From Hyphomicrobium zavarzinii ATCC 27496 (GTDB taxonomy: Bacteria > Pseudomonadota > Alphaproteobacteria > Rhizobiales > Hyphomicrobiaceae), in the NCBI RefSeq assembly GCF_000383415.1, contig NZ_KB911258.1:206267-270266 (forward strand): a stretch of DNA of 64,000 nt, read 5' to 3'. The position numbers were made by a program, and so were the translations under genes. How positions within the stretch are numbered: the first letter of the stretch is position 1; the number at the start of each line of letters is the position of its first letter. Shown here in pieces: positions 1 to 7,969 of this stretch. The notes below the pieces were generated by a model. The model did no database searches. It was not told the DNA's origin and was given only the letters and a program-made list of their open reading frames with translations.

Positions 1-1
1 C

Positions 2-1519
2 GACCTCGACAACGACAACAAGATCCTCTGGAAGTACTCTCCGAAGCAGGATCCGTCGGTCATCCCCGTCATGTGCTGCGACACGGTTAACCGTGGCGTT
101 CAGGTGGCAGGCGACACGCTGATCCTCGGCCAGGCCGACACCACGCTCGTCGCGCTCGACACCGCGACCGGTAAGGAGAAGTGGAAGGCTGTCAACGGCG
201 ATCCCAAGAAGGGCGAGACCCACACGGGCTTCCTCCTGATCGTCAATGACAAGGTGATCATGGGCACTTCGGGCGCCGAGTTCGGCGTTCGCTGCCACGT
301 CACCGCCTACAACCTCAAGGACGGCAAGCGTGCATGGCGCGCTTATTCCATGGGTCCGGACGCCGACATCCTCGTCGACCCGGAGAAGACCATGTCGCTC
401 GGCAAGCCGGTCGGCAAGGACTCCTCTCTGAAGACCTGGACCGGCGACCAGTGGAAGATCGGTGGCGGCTCCACGTGGGGCTACGCGTCGTATGACACGG
501 AAGCCAACCTCTTCTACTACGGCACGGGCAACCCCTCGACCTGGAACCCGGCTCAGCGCGCTGGACCGGACGGCAAGCAGATCGACCAGAAGTGGTCGAT
601 GACCCTGTTCGCCCGTAACCCCGACACCGGCGTGGCCGCCTGGGCTTACCAGATGACCCCGTTCGATGAGTGGGACTACGACGGCGTCAACGAGTCGATC
701 CTCGCCGATCTGAAGGTCAAGGGTGCGGACCGCAAGGTTCTCGTCCACTTCGACCGTAACGGCTTCGGCTACACGGTTGACCGTCTGACGGGTGAGCCGC
801 TCGTTGCTGAGCCCTACAACACGGCCCTCAACTGGTCGACGGGCGTTGAGCTCGACAAGTCGAAGCCCAACTACGGTCGTCCGACCGTCGTCGCTTCGAA
901 GTCGACGTTCCTCAACGGTCCCGACGTGAACACCAAGAACGTCTGCCCTGCAGCGCTTGGCTTCAAGGACCAGCAGCCGGCCGCCTACTCGCCTCTGACG
1001 GGCCACTTCTACATCCCGACCAACAACGTCTGCATGGACTACGAGCCCTTCAAGGTTTCGTACACGCCTGGCCAGCCGTACGTTGGCGCGACGCTGTCGA
1101 TGTTCCCGCCTGAGGGTCAGACGAACACCGGCAAGTTCACCATCTGGGATGCATCCGAAGGCAAGATCGTGAAGGCTATCGACGAGCCCTTCTCGGTTTG
1201 GTCGGGCGTGCTCACGACCGCTGGCGGCATTGCCTGCCACGGTACCCTCGAGGGTTACGTGAAGTGCCGCGATCAGAAGGATGGCGCGGAGCTGTTCAAG
1301 CACCGTCTGCCCTCCGGCTCGATCGGTAACGTCTTCACCTACGCTCACAAGGGCAAGCAGTACATCGGCCTCTACTCGGGCGTTGGTGGCTGGGCCGGCA
1401 TCGGTCTCGCCGCTGGCCTCGACAAGCCGACGGACGGCCTCGGTGCAGTCGGTAACTACGCTGGCCTGAAGTCGTACACCGATCTCGGCGGTACGCTGAC
1501 GGTCTACTCGCTTCCCTAA
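2..1519 (+). CDS. xoxF: Lanthanide-dependent methanol dehydrogenase XoxF, C-terminal part (5' end outside window)
   Basis: PQQ-dependent methanol dehydrogenase large subunit of the periplasm; it oxidises methanol and passes electrons to cytochrome XoxG. The open frame enters from the left edge, so about 505 C-terminal residues of a roughly 600-residue protein are present; the signal peptide and first blades are missing. Visible family marks are the vicinal Cys-Cys pair (about 75-80) that sits under PQQ, repeated tryptophan-docking propeller blades, and the sequence WDYDGVNE at 671-694. The second Asp (680-682), two residues after the catalytic Asp (674-676), is the lanthanide ligand that separates XoxF from calcium-type MxaF, which has Ala there. 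xoxG and xoxJ follow. A strong hairpin terminator lies just after the stop. Confidence 0.97.
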   Translation, partial: DLDNDNKILWKYSPKQDPSVIPVMCCDTVNRGVQVAGDTLILGQADTTLVALDTATGKEKWKAVNGDPKKGETHTGFLLIVNDKVIMGTSGAEFGVRCHVTAYNLKDGKRAWRAYSMGPDADILVDPEKTMSLGKPVGKDSSLKTWTGDQWKIGGGSTWGYASYDTEANLFYYGTGNPSTWNPAQRAGPDGKQIDQKWSMTLFARNPDTGVAAWAYQMTPFDEWDYDGVNESILADLKVKGADRKVLVHFDRNGFGYTVDRLTGEPLVAEPYNTALNWSTGVELDKSKPNYGRPTVVASKSTFLNGPDVNTKNVCPAALGFKDQQPAAYSPLTGHFYIPTNNVCMDYEPFKVSYTPGQPYVGATLSMFPPEGQTNTGKFTIWDASEGKIVKAIDEPFSVWSGVLTTAGGIACHGTLEGYVKCRDQKDGAELFKHRLPSGSIGNVFTYAHKGKQYIGLYSGVGGWAGIGLAAGLDKPTDGLGAVGNYAGLKSYTDLGGTLTVYSLP

Positions 1520-1541
1520 TCAGGGTCGTTAGGAAAACCGG

Positions 1542-1567
1542 ACCGGCGCGGGGAAACCCGCGCCGGT
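1542..1567 (+). terminator. Rho-independent terminator after xoxF
   Basis: An 11-bp GC-rich stem (1542-1552 pairs with 1557-1567) has a GAAA tetraloop and is followed by TTTGTTG. It lies 22 nt after the xoxF stop and 170 nt before xoxG, so it should set xoxF expression above that of xoxG and xoxJ. Confidence 0.85.
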
Positions 1568-1740
1568 TTGTTGCTGGAAAGTAATCTTCGAAAAAGCTTG
1601 CGTGACTGGGGAACGTCACCAAATTTTGAAGATTGAGCTAGGATGAAGCACCATTTTGTGAGGTCCATATTCCCGGTTTGAGAGTTGTTTTTTCCCGGGT
1701 CGGAGGATATGGCAGAACTTCAACGAACAAGGGGACGCGC

Positions 1741-2328
1741 GTGGACAGGATTGGTTTTGGTTTGGTTGTTGCCGCAGGCTTGAGCCTTGCGGCTCTCTCG
1801 GTAAGCCCAGCGGTTGCAAACGACGATAAGGCTCCCGTCCCGGATCCGGCTTTCGAGAAACAGTTTCAGGAAGGCAAGAAGCTTGTAGACGGCAAGTGGG
1901 TTCTCCCCGACGGTACGCCGACCTATGACGTCAAGCGCGATCCTGCCAACACCGACCACGTGATCCAGGTCGACTGGTACACCTACTCCGGCTGGCGCCG
2001 CTATCACGCCGAGTGCCACGTCTGCCACGGCCCGAACGCAGAAGGCTCGACCTTCGCTCCGGCCTTGAAAGACTCGCTCAAGACCATGACCTACGAGAAG
2101 TTCCTGCAGGTCGTCTCGAGCGGCCAGGAGCGTGACGTCGCCGGCACCAAATACATCATGCCCGCGCTCGGCGATAACCCGAACGTCATGTGCTACATCG
2201 ACGATCTTTACACGTATCTCCGCGCTCGCTCGACCGATGCGCTGCAGGGCGGCCGCTTGAGCGCCGACCAGCGTGCTGAGAAGCCGAAAGAGGCTCAGGA
2301 GTACGAGAAGAGCTGCACCGGAGGCTGA
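1741..2328 (+). CDS. xoxG: Cytochrome c XoxG, electron acceptor of XoxF
   Basis: Periplasmic class I c-type cytochrome of the cytochrome cL kind that takes electrons from XoxF. I chose the GTG at 1741 because AAGGGGAC lies 6-13 nt upstream and it gives a clean signal peptide ending SPAVA-ND. An upstream TTG at 1678 would add 21 residues that do not look like a signal sequence. The mature protein has the haem motif CHVCH at residues 92-96 and a likely axial Met at about 140 (KYIMP). At 195 residues it fits the XoxG/MxaG size range. It lies between xoxF and xoxJ, the standard order. Confidence 0.93.
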   Translation: MDRIGFGLVVAAGLSLAALSVSPAVANDDKAPVPDPAFEKQFQEGKKLVDGKWVLPDGTPTYDVKRDPANTDHVIQVDWYTYSGWRRYHAECHVCHGPNAEGSTFAPALKDSLKTMTYEKFLQVVSSGQERDVAGTKYIMPALGDNPNVMCYIDDLYTYLRARSTDALQGGRLSADQRAEKPKEAQEYEKSCTGG

Positions 2329-2377
2329 TGACAGCCGGCAGTTCGGCGGCTGCTCTTGCTAAGAGAGAGAAAAAGAC

Positions 2378-3247
2378 ATGAGAACGCGCGCCGTACTTGC
2401 TCTTATCCTCGGAAGTCTCCTCGCCGCCCCTGGCGGCGCCGGGGCTGCCGAAGGCCATCTTGCGGACGCGGTGAACCGAAAGGTGCTCCGCGTCTGCGCC
2501 ACGCCCGCCAACCTTCCGTATTCCGACGAGAAGGGCGAGGGCTTTGAAAACAAGATTGCCCAGCTCGTCGCCGATGAGCTGAAGCGTCCCTCGGTCGAAT
2601 ACACGTGGTTCCCGCAAGGTCTGGGCTTCGTCCGCAAGACGCTGTCCGAGAAGCGTTGCGACCTCATCATGGGTACGGTGCAGGCCGACGAGTTCACGCT
2701 CAATACGAACCACTATTATCGCACCACATACGCGCTCATCACGAAGCCCGGGTCCGGACTCGAAGGCATCACGTCCATCCTCGACCCGAGGCTCAAGGGC
2801 AAGAAGGTCGGCATTCAGGCCGGCGCTCCCGCAGGCGATTACGTGGCCAAGGCTGGCTTGATGCCGAACGCCAAGTCGTATCTCTTCATCGTTGATACGC
2901 GCTACCAGAACCCCATGCAGGACATGGCCAACGACGTGCGGTCCGGCGAGATCGACGTCGGCGTCTTGTGGGGACCCCACGCGGGCTGGTACGCGGCCCA
3001 CGGCGGCGAGAAGCTGCACGTGTCTCCCATGCTCGAGGAAAAGCAGCCGGGCCTCCCCCGGCTCGAATACCGCATCACGATGGGTGTGCGCTCGGGCGAA
3101 ACGGCCTGGAAGCACGAGATCAACAACGTGATCGCCAAGCGCCAGGGCGACATCGACAAGATCCTCCTCGATTACGGCGTGCCGATCATCGACGAGGACA
3201 ACAAGCTCATCACCGAGCCGCGTAAGCCCGAGAAAGGCACCAACTGA
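2378..3247 (+). CDS. xoxJ: XoxJ, periplasmic binding-protein-like partner of XoxF
   Basis: A 289-residue periplasmic protein of the solute-binding fold, the group annotated as quinoprotein-dehydrogenase-associated binding protein. XoxJ is thought to help activate XoxF rather than to import a solute. The N-terminus (residues 1-23) is a signal peptide ending GGAGAAEG. The body has the VLRVCATPANLPYS segment and a KVGIQAGAPAGDYVA segment typical of the family. A purine-rich AGAGAGAAAAAG stretch precedes the ATG. The gene starts 50 nt after xoxG and is probably co-transcribed with it. Confidence 0.92.
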   Translation: MRTRAVLALILGSLLAAPGGAGAAEGHLADAVNRKVLRVCATPANLPYSDEKGEGFENKIAQLVADELKRPSVEYTWFPQGLGFVRKTLSEKRCDLIMGTVQADEFTLNTNHYYRTTYALITKPGSGLEGITSILDPRLKGKKVGIQAGAPAGDYVAKAGLMPNAKSYLFIVDTRYQNPMQDMANDVRSGEIDVGVLWGPHAGWYAAHGGEKLHVSPMLEEKQPGLPRLEYRITMGVRSGETAWKHEINNVIAKRQGDIDKILLDYGVPIIDEDNKLITEPRKPEKGTN

Positions 3248-3325
3248 CGCCGAAAATTCCGGAGCTTGATCCGCCTCGGTTTGCTAGGATCATGCTCCGG
3301 CGAGGGCAAGCAACGGAAGCACGGC

Positions 3326-3925
3326 GTGCGGCTATCGGATTTCACGACATCGAAGTTTTGGAGCGCGGTATGTTACGGGATGCTTCCCGGCGCCGCGCTT
3401 TCTCTTTGTCTGGTGCTCGGGACGGCAGCCTCCTACGGCGCGGAAGGCGAGGTTGCGGAGCCCGAAGCGTACCGCATCGACGAGTATCGCTCGCCGGTGC
3501 CGAAGACGTTGAAAGGCGCGCGGGTCATCGGCGCCGATGAGGCCGAGGTCCTGATCAAGGACGGCAAGACCGTCTTCGTCGATGTCTTTCCGCGTGCGCC
3601 GAAGCCGCCGAATTTGCCTGAGGGCACCGTCTGGCGCGATCCTACGCACATGACCATCGACGGCGCGCACTGGCTCCCCAACGTCGGCTACGGCGTTCTC
3701 TCGGCGGATTTCGAGGTCTATTTCAAGTCGCGCTTGGCAGAGCTGACGGGCAACGATCAGACGCGGCCCGTCGTGTTCTTCTGCCTCAAGGATTGCTGGA
3801 TGTCGTGGAACGCCGGCAAGCGCGCGCTGAGCCTCGGCTACACCAATGTCATCTGGTTTCCGGAAGGCACCGACGCCTGGCAGCAGGCAGGCTTCGACCT
3901 CGTGAAGGCAACGCCGGTTCCTTAG
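3326..3925 (+). CDS. PQQ-dependent-catabolism-associated CXXCW-type rhodanese-like protein
   Basis: An exported protein related to the rhodanese-like family repeatedly found beside PQQ alcohol dehydrogenases. The signature is FFCLKDCWMSWNAGKRA, with two cysteines three residues apart followed by Trp, near the C-terminus; the preceding part has the rhodanese-like VFVDVFPRAPKPP segment. The exact function is unknown; a redox or metal-handling role in dehydrogenase maturation is inference. The start is uncertain: GTG 3326 is chosen, ATG 3380 also gives a signal peptide (MLPGAALSLCLVLG), and TTG 3266 is the longest option. It follows xoxJ and converges on the minus-strand lut-like set. Confidence 0.82.
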   Translation: MRLSDFTTSKFWSAVCYGMLPGAALSLCLVLGTAASYGAEGEVAEPEAYRIDEYRSPVPKTLKGARVIGADEAEVLIKDGKTVFVDVFPRAPKPPNLPEGTVWRDPTHMTIDGAHWLPNVGYGVLSADFEVYFKSRLAELTGNDQTRPVVFFCLKDCWMSWNAGKRALSLGYTNVIWFPEGTDAWQQAGFDLVKATPVP

Positions 3926-3953
3926 GGAAAATCCCGCGAAACCGGCCCCGCCG

Positions 3954-4631
3954 TCAGCTCTTCATCAAGCCGCGGATCGAGCGGGTGAACGCGTACAGCC
4001 GCTCCTCCATCAGCACCGGAAGCTCGCAAGCGAGAGGGATGCTCGACTGGCGCTCCTGGAAAATGCGCTGCGCCCAATTGTAATGCTCGCGTGCCTGATC
4101 GAGCGCGACACTCTCGTTCGAGCCGGCCTCGCCTTCGAGGCGCGCGATCTCGGTGCTTTGCCGCTCGAGCTCCTTCGCGCGCTCCTTCTGCGATTTCTGA
4201 TACTTCTCGATGCCGGAGAGAACGCCGCGCCGCTGGCTGTTGATCTTGTCGAACAGACCGGCGAACAGCAGTGTGAGCTGCGCGTCGCGCTTGTCCTCGG
4301 GCTGCGCCTCGGCGAATTTCTGAATGGCAGCCTCGCCCTCCTCGACGGGAACGCGACGGCTCGACAAAAGCTCGATCAGGTCTGAGATGGCCTTGTCTTT
4401 GTACCACCCCTTCACGCCATCGACCGAAGGCCCGTCCCACATCTGTGATGCGGTGAGGCTCTCGATCTTGCGCTGAACGCAGGGCCAGTCGACGTTCATG
4501 TTGATGGGGGGAGGCGCCGCCTCCGCCTCACCCTGGATCGTCGTCTCGGGCGCGCCCGCGAAAGCGGAAGAGGTGAGCGCGAGCGCTCCGATCAGGAACG
4601 GCACGCGGATGCAGTAAGCGGGTCTGGTCAT
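3954..4631 (-). CDS. Exported hypothetical protein of the PQQ/lut-like cluster
   Basis: A 225-residue protein with a signal peptide (residues 1-25, ending SSAFAGA) that I do not recognise as a named family. The first half has the NVDWPCVQRKI segment; the second half is helical and charged (YQKSQKERAKELERQSTEIARLEGE), likely a coiled coil. It contains two Cys far apart (one in DWPCV, one in LACELP). It is the last gene of the minus-strand set, just after the ABC permease. By position it could correspond to the exported LutG-type component, but this is inference. Confidence 0.75.
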   Translation of the reverse strand: MTRPAYCIRVPFLIGALALTSSAFAGAPETTIQGEAEAAPPPINMNVDWPCVQRKIESLTASQMWDGPSVDGVKGWYKDKAISDLIELLSSRRVPVEEGEAAIQKFAEAQPEDKRDAQLTLLFAGLFDKINSQRRGVLSGIEKYQKSQKERAKELERQSTEIARLEGEAGSNESVALDQAREHYNWAQRIFQERQSSIPLACELPVLMEERLYAFTRSIRGLMKS

Positions 4632-4681
4632 TTTTTATTGTCTCTCGTGTGTCACCAGGTTCGCCGAAATCTCGTCGCGTC

Positions 4682-5596
4682 TCAGCCCCCGCCGCCGGGA
4701 CCGCCACGCCGGGCAATGAGCCCTTTCGATGGGTTATAGGCATAGACCGCCGCACCAAGGAAGAACACGGTGTAGCCGATCACGACATACAAATTCGTAA
4801 GGTCCAGCGAGCCGTCCTCCAGGCGCGGGCCGATCTGTCCGTAAAGCGCAAAGCGGATCAGCTCCACCGCGTAGGTGAACGGATTGACCCGGCAGATCTC
4901 GTAGAGCAGGGGGCTGCTCTCGCGAATGCGCCACAGCGGATAAAGCGCGGATGACGCAAAGAACATCGGAAAGATCACGAAGTTCATCACGCCCGCGAAA
5001 TTCTCGAGCTGCTTGATGACGGACGAGATGAAGAGCGACAGCGAGCCGAGCATCAGGCCCGCGAGGATGAGGGCCGGAGCCACCGTCAGATAGCCGATGA
5101 GGGGAGGCTCGATCTCCCAGTAGTAGGCGATCGCCAGGAACGCATAGGCCTGCAGCAGCGCCACCGCGACGCCGCCGATGAGTTTTGAGAGCAGCAGGAA
5201 CGAGCGCGGAAACGGGCTGACGAGAAGCGTGCGCATGGCGCCCGTCTCGCGATCGTACACCATCGAGAGCGACGACTGCATGGCGTTGAACAGAAGGATC
5301 ATGCCGACGAGCCCGGGCGTCACGAACGTCTCGTAGAGCACGTAGGACTCGTAAGGCGGAATGATCGAGACGCCGAGCACCTGCCGGAACCCGGCCGCGA
5401 AGATGAAGAGCCACACGAGCGGCCGCACAAGCGCGGAGAAGAAGCGCTCGCGCTGGTGCAGGAACCGCAGCACCTCGCGCCACACGATTCCGCGGAAGCA
5501 GGCGAGATAGGCGAGGGGGCCGAGGCGCGGCGCCTCGACATCAGGAACAGCCTGCGCCTGCGGCGGGGCGTCGGATCGCACGATGTTCACGTTCAT
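4682..5596 (-). CDS. lutF: ABC-2 type permease of the PQQ-dehydrogenase-associated/lut-like transporter
   Basis: A 304-residue inner-membrane permease of the ABC-2 family with six predicted hydrophobic segments. The N-terminal part runs through the GIVWREVLRFLHQRERFFSA amphipathic stretch, and the family motif VYDRETGAMRTLLVSP occurs near residue 120. It overlaps the upstream ATPase gene by 4 nt (ATGA), so the two are translationally coupled and form one transporter. ABC-2 permeases are usually exporters, which is odd for a proposed metal importer. The ABC subfamily is secure; the lut name rests on co-occurrence with xoxFGJ and the neighbouring periplasmic proteins. Confidence 0.85.
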   Translation of the reverse strand: MNVNIVRSDAPPQAQAVPDVEAPRLGPLAYLACFRGIVWREVLRFLHQRERFFSALVRPLVWLFIFAAGFRQVLGVSIIPPYESYVLYETFVTPGLVGMILLFNAMQSSLSMVYDRETGAMRTLLVSPFPRSFLLLSKLIGGVAVALLQAYAFLAIAYYWEIEPPLIGYLTVAPALILAGLMLGSLSLFISSVIKQLENFAGVMNFVIFPMFFASSALYPLWRIRESSPLLYEICRVNPFTYAVELIRFALYGQIGPRLEDGSLDLTNLYVVIGYTVFFLGAAVYAYNPSKGLIARRGGPGGGG

Positions 5597-6390
5597 GCGG
5601 CCTCCGCCGTCGATGAGGTGCCCGTGACAATGCGAAACGCATCACGGGCCGAATTGGCTCCCGTTGTGGCCAGAAATGCGGGCAGGCGCCCGGTGAACAG
5701 CACTTTGCCTTTGTGCAGCACGACAATGAGATCTGTATCGGAGATCTCGTCGATGAGGTGCGTGGCCCAGAGCACGCCAAGCCCCTGCTTCTGCACGAGG
5801 CCGCGCACGATGCCGATCACGCTCTCGCGCGAGCCGATATCGAGGCCGACGGTCGGCTCGTCGAGCAGCAGGCATCCCGGGCGGTGCATCAGCGAGCGGG
5901 CAATCTCTACGCGCCGCGCCTGGCCGCCGGAAAGATTGCGCACCTTCTCGTGAGCCCGGTCGGCAAGCCCGACCGTCTCCAGCGACTCGACGGCCCGGCG
6001 CTTGGCTTCCGATCGCCCGATGCCGTGGAGCGCGGCGTGATAGAGCAGGTTCTGCTGCAGCGAGAGATCGGCGTCGAGCGTCTTCGACTGGAACACGACG
6101 CCAAGCCGTTGCAGCGCGGCGCCCGGCTTCCTGCGAACGTCGTGGCCGAGAATGCGGATCTCGCCCGACACGTTGTCGTAGAGGCGCGTGATCAGCGAGA
6201 ACAGCGTCGACTTGCCTGCGCCGTTGAGGCCCAGGAGCACGGCGAACGTGCCACGCGGGACCGTGAGCGAGACGTTGTCGAGGACGACTTTGTCGCCGAA
6301 GGCATGGCTCACGCCGTTTACGACGAGCGCGTCCGGAGCGGACGCGCCGGACGCTGCCGGCATGTTCTGATCTGTCTGGCTGCTCGTCAC
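5593..6390 (-). CDS. lutE: ABC transporter ATP-binding protein of the PQQ-dehydrogenase-associated/lut-like transporter
   Basis: A 265-residue nucleotide-binding subunit. Walker A is GLNGAGKST (about residues 54-62), the signature is LSGGQARRVE, Walker B is CLLLDEPTVGLD, and the switch His lies in WATHLIDE. The start follows a proline/alanine-rich leader. It overlaps the permease gene by 4 nt downstream and the small exported-protein gene by 4 nt upstream, so four consecutive genes are tightly coupled. The family is the one annotated as the ATPase of the PQQ-dependent alcohol dehydrogenase system. Confidence 0.9.
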   Translation of the reverse strand: MTSSQTDQNMPAASGASAPDALVVNGVSHAFGDKVVLDNVSLTVPRGTFAVLLGLNGAGKSTLFSLITRLYDNVSGEIRILGHDVRRKPGAALQRLGVVFQSKTLDADLSLQQNLLYHAALHGIGRSEAKRRAVESLETVGLADRAHEKVRNLSGGQARRVEIARSLMHRPGCLLLDEPTVGLDIGSRESVIGIVRGLVQKQGLGVLWATHLIDEISDTDLIVVLHKGKVLFTGRLPAFLATTGANSARDAFRIVTGTSSTAEAA

Positions 6391-6821
6391 TTGATGCTGA
6401 ACTTCCCGGTCAGGTTCTTGGCTTCGAGGCCGCGGCAGGCCCAGGTATATTCACCGGGGCGGATGGCGACGAAGTATAGCTCGGCCTCGCCTTCTTCCTC
6501 CATCTCGATCTCGTGCAGTCCCGAGAGCTTGACCTCGACCTTGTTGATCTCGACCTTGCGGATGTAAATGTTTGCGAAAAACTGCGGGGCGACTATCGCG
6601 CACTCGTGCTTGCCAGTCGACTTGATCTTGAGCGAGTAACCTTTCCCCGTCACGATTGAATAGTCCCCGCCCTTTTTCTCGAGCCCCGAATCTCCGAGGC
6701 CGATTTCGAGATCGGGAAGGGCCTCCGCCTTGCCTGCAAGGTAGCCTTCGGCGGAGGCGGAGTGTGTCGCAAGCGGAATTGCGGCAAGAGCGGCAAACGT
6801 AAAAGCAAGTCTTCGCGCCAT
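6387..6821 (-). CDS. Small exported protein of the PQQ/lut-like cluster
   Basis: A 144-residue secreted protein; the second ATG (6821) is preferred over 6836 because GGAG lies 11 nt upstream and the signal peptide then starts MARRLAFTFAALAAI. The mature part ends with a beta-rich segment, PGEYTWACRGLEAKNLTGKF, and has a Glu cluster (EIEMEEEGEAEL) at about residues 100-111. There is one Cys in each half. No named domain is evident; a cupredoxin-like or metal-binding fold is possible. The stop overlaps the ATPase start, so it is made together with the transporter. Confidence 0.75.
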   Translation of the reverse strand: MARRLAFTFAALAAIPLATHSASAEGYLAGKAEALPDLEIGLGDSGLEKKGGDYSIVTGKGYSLKIKSTGKHECAIVAPQFFANIYIRKVEINKVEVKLSGLHEIEMEEEGEAELYFVAIRPGEYTWACRGLEAKNLTGKFSIK

Positions 6822-6960
6822 GTCGGATCGCTCCATCTGAGGTGCTTCCGGAGATGCGGGAAAGCACGATCACATCGTGTCGACGGGCACGAGTTGGCCC
6901 GCGACGGTTGGTGGAGGGACTAGGGAGCGCCGAACCCTGGTCCTTGCAAGAGCCGCGTCA

Positions 6961-7941
6961 TTACGGGGCGACGACGACACCCCACGGATAGCGGCCGACC
7001 TTGATTGACTTAGTCACCTTGAGGGATTCGACATCGATCACCGAGACGTCGTTCGAGGTGCCGTTGGTCGTGAACAGCAGCTTCTCGTCAGGCGTGAAGC
7101 CGAGGTTCCAGACGCGCTGTCCCACGAGCAGATACTTCTCGACTTTGAGGGTCGCCGTATCCACCACGGCCACGCGGTTGGCCGGCCCGAGCGCCACGAA
7201 GGCCTTCTTGCCGTCCTTGGTGATGCGCACGCCGACGGGCTGGATCGCATCCTTGGTGATGCCCTGGATCTCGAAATTCACCTTTCCGATGACCTTTCGC
7301 GTTTCCGCGTCGATCACGGTCACGGTGCCGCCGATTTCGGCGCTGACCCACACCTGCTTGCCGTCGGAGGAGAACTCGGCGACGCGCGGACGGTTGTCCA
7401 CCAGCACGTTGTCGATGTTCTTGTAGGTATGCGCATCGATGAAATGCGCCATGTTGGTGGTTTCCGAGGTGTTGACGAGCACCTTTCCGTCCGGGCTCAT
7501 GCCCATGCCTTCCGGCTCCACGCCCACCGGCACGTCGGTGATGATGGTGCCTTTGAACACGTCGACGACGGTGACGAGATTGTCGTCCTCGTTGGAGACG
7601 TAGAGCGGGTTTCCAGAGGTGTGAAGGATCGGCAGCTCGGGATCGGGTCCCGAAGGAAGATCCTTGACGTATTCGAAGGTCTTCGTGTCGAACACCTGCA
7701 TCTTATGATCGTCGCTCGCGCACACGATCACCCACTTGCCCTCGTTGGCGAGAATGATGCCGCGCGGCCGGTTGCCCGTCTTGATCGTGTGCACCACCTG
7801 CAGCGTCTCGCTGTCGATCACCGAGATGGTGTTTTCCTTCTCGTTCGAGACGAACACCTTGTAGGCCAGCGCATTCGAGGTCGTGAACGCCAGCGCCGAG
7901 GCGGCGAGCGCGAATACGAGGCCTTTCCGTTGTCTTGTCAC
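6961..7941 (-). CDS. PQQ-associated YVTN-type beta-propeller protein
   Basis: A periplasmic beta-propeller with repeats of the YVTN/YncE kind: recurrent VSNEKENTISVIDSETLQVV-like blades about 42-45 residues apart, ending SVIDVESLKVTKSIKVGRYP. The GTG at 7941 is chosen because AAGGAG lies 8 nt upstream and a signal peptide follows (VFALAASALAFTTSNALA). A longer frame to 8013 would overlap the upstream gene and lacks a signal at its start. The family is annotated as PQQ-dependent-catabolism-associated. In methylobacterial lut clusters a propeller of this kind (LutD) binds lanthanides; that role here is inference. Confidence 0.88.
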   Translation of the reverse strand: MTRQRKGLVFALAASALAFTTSNALAYKVFVSNEKENTISVIDSETLQVVHTIKTGNRPRGIILANEGKWVIVCASDDHKMQVFDTKTFEYVKDLPSGPDPELPILHTSGNPLYVSNEDDNLVTVVDVFKGTIITDVPVGVEPEGMGMSPDGKVLVNTSETTNMAHFIDAHTYKNIDNVLVDNRPRVAEFSSDGKQVWVSAEIGGTVTVIDAETRKVIGKVNFEIQGITKDAIQPVGVRITKDGKKAFVALGPANRVAVVDTATLKVEKYLLVGQRVWNLGFTPDEKLLFTTNGTSNDVSVIDVESLKVTKSIKVGRYPWGVVVAP

Positions 7942-7969
7942 GTCGAAGCTCCTTGGTGGTTCGCTCGCA

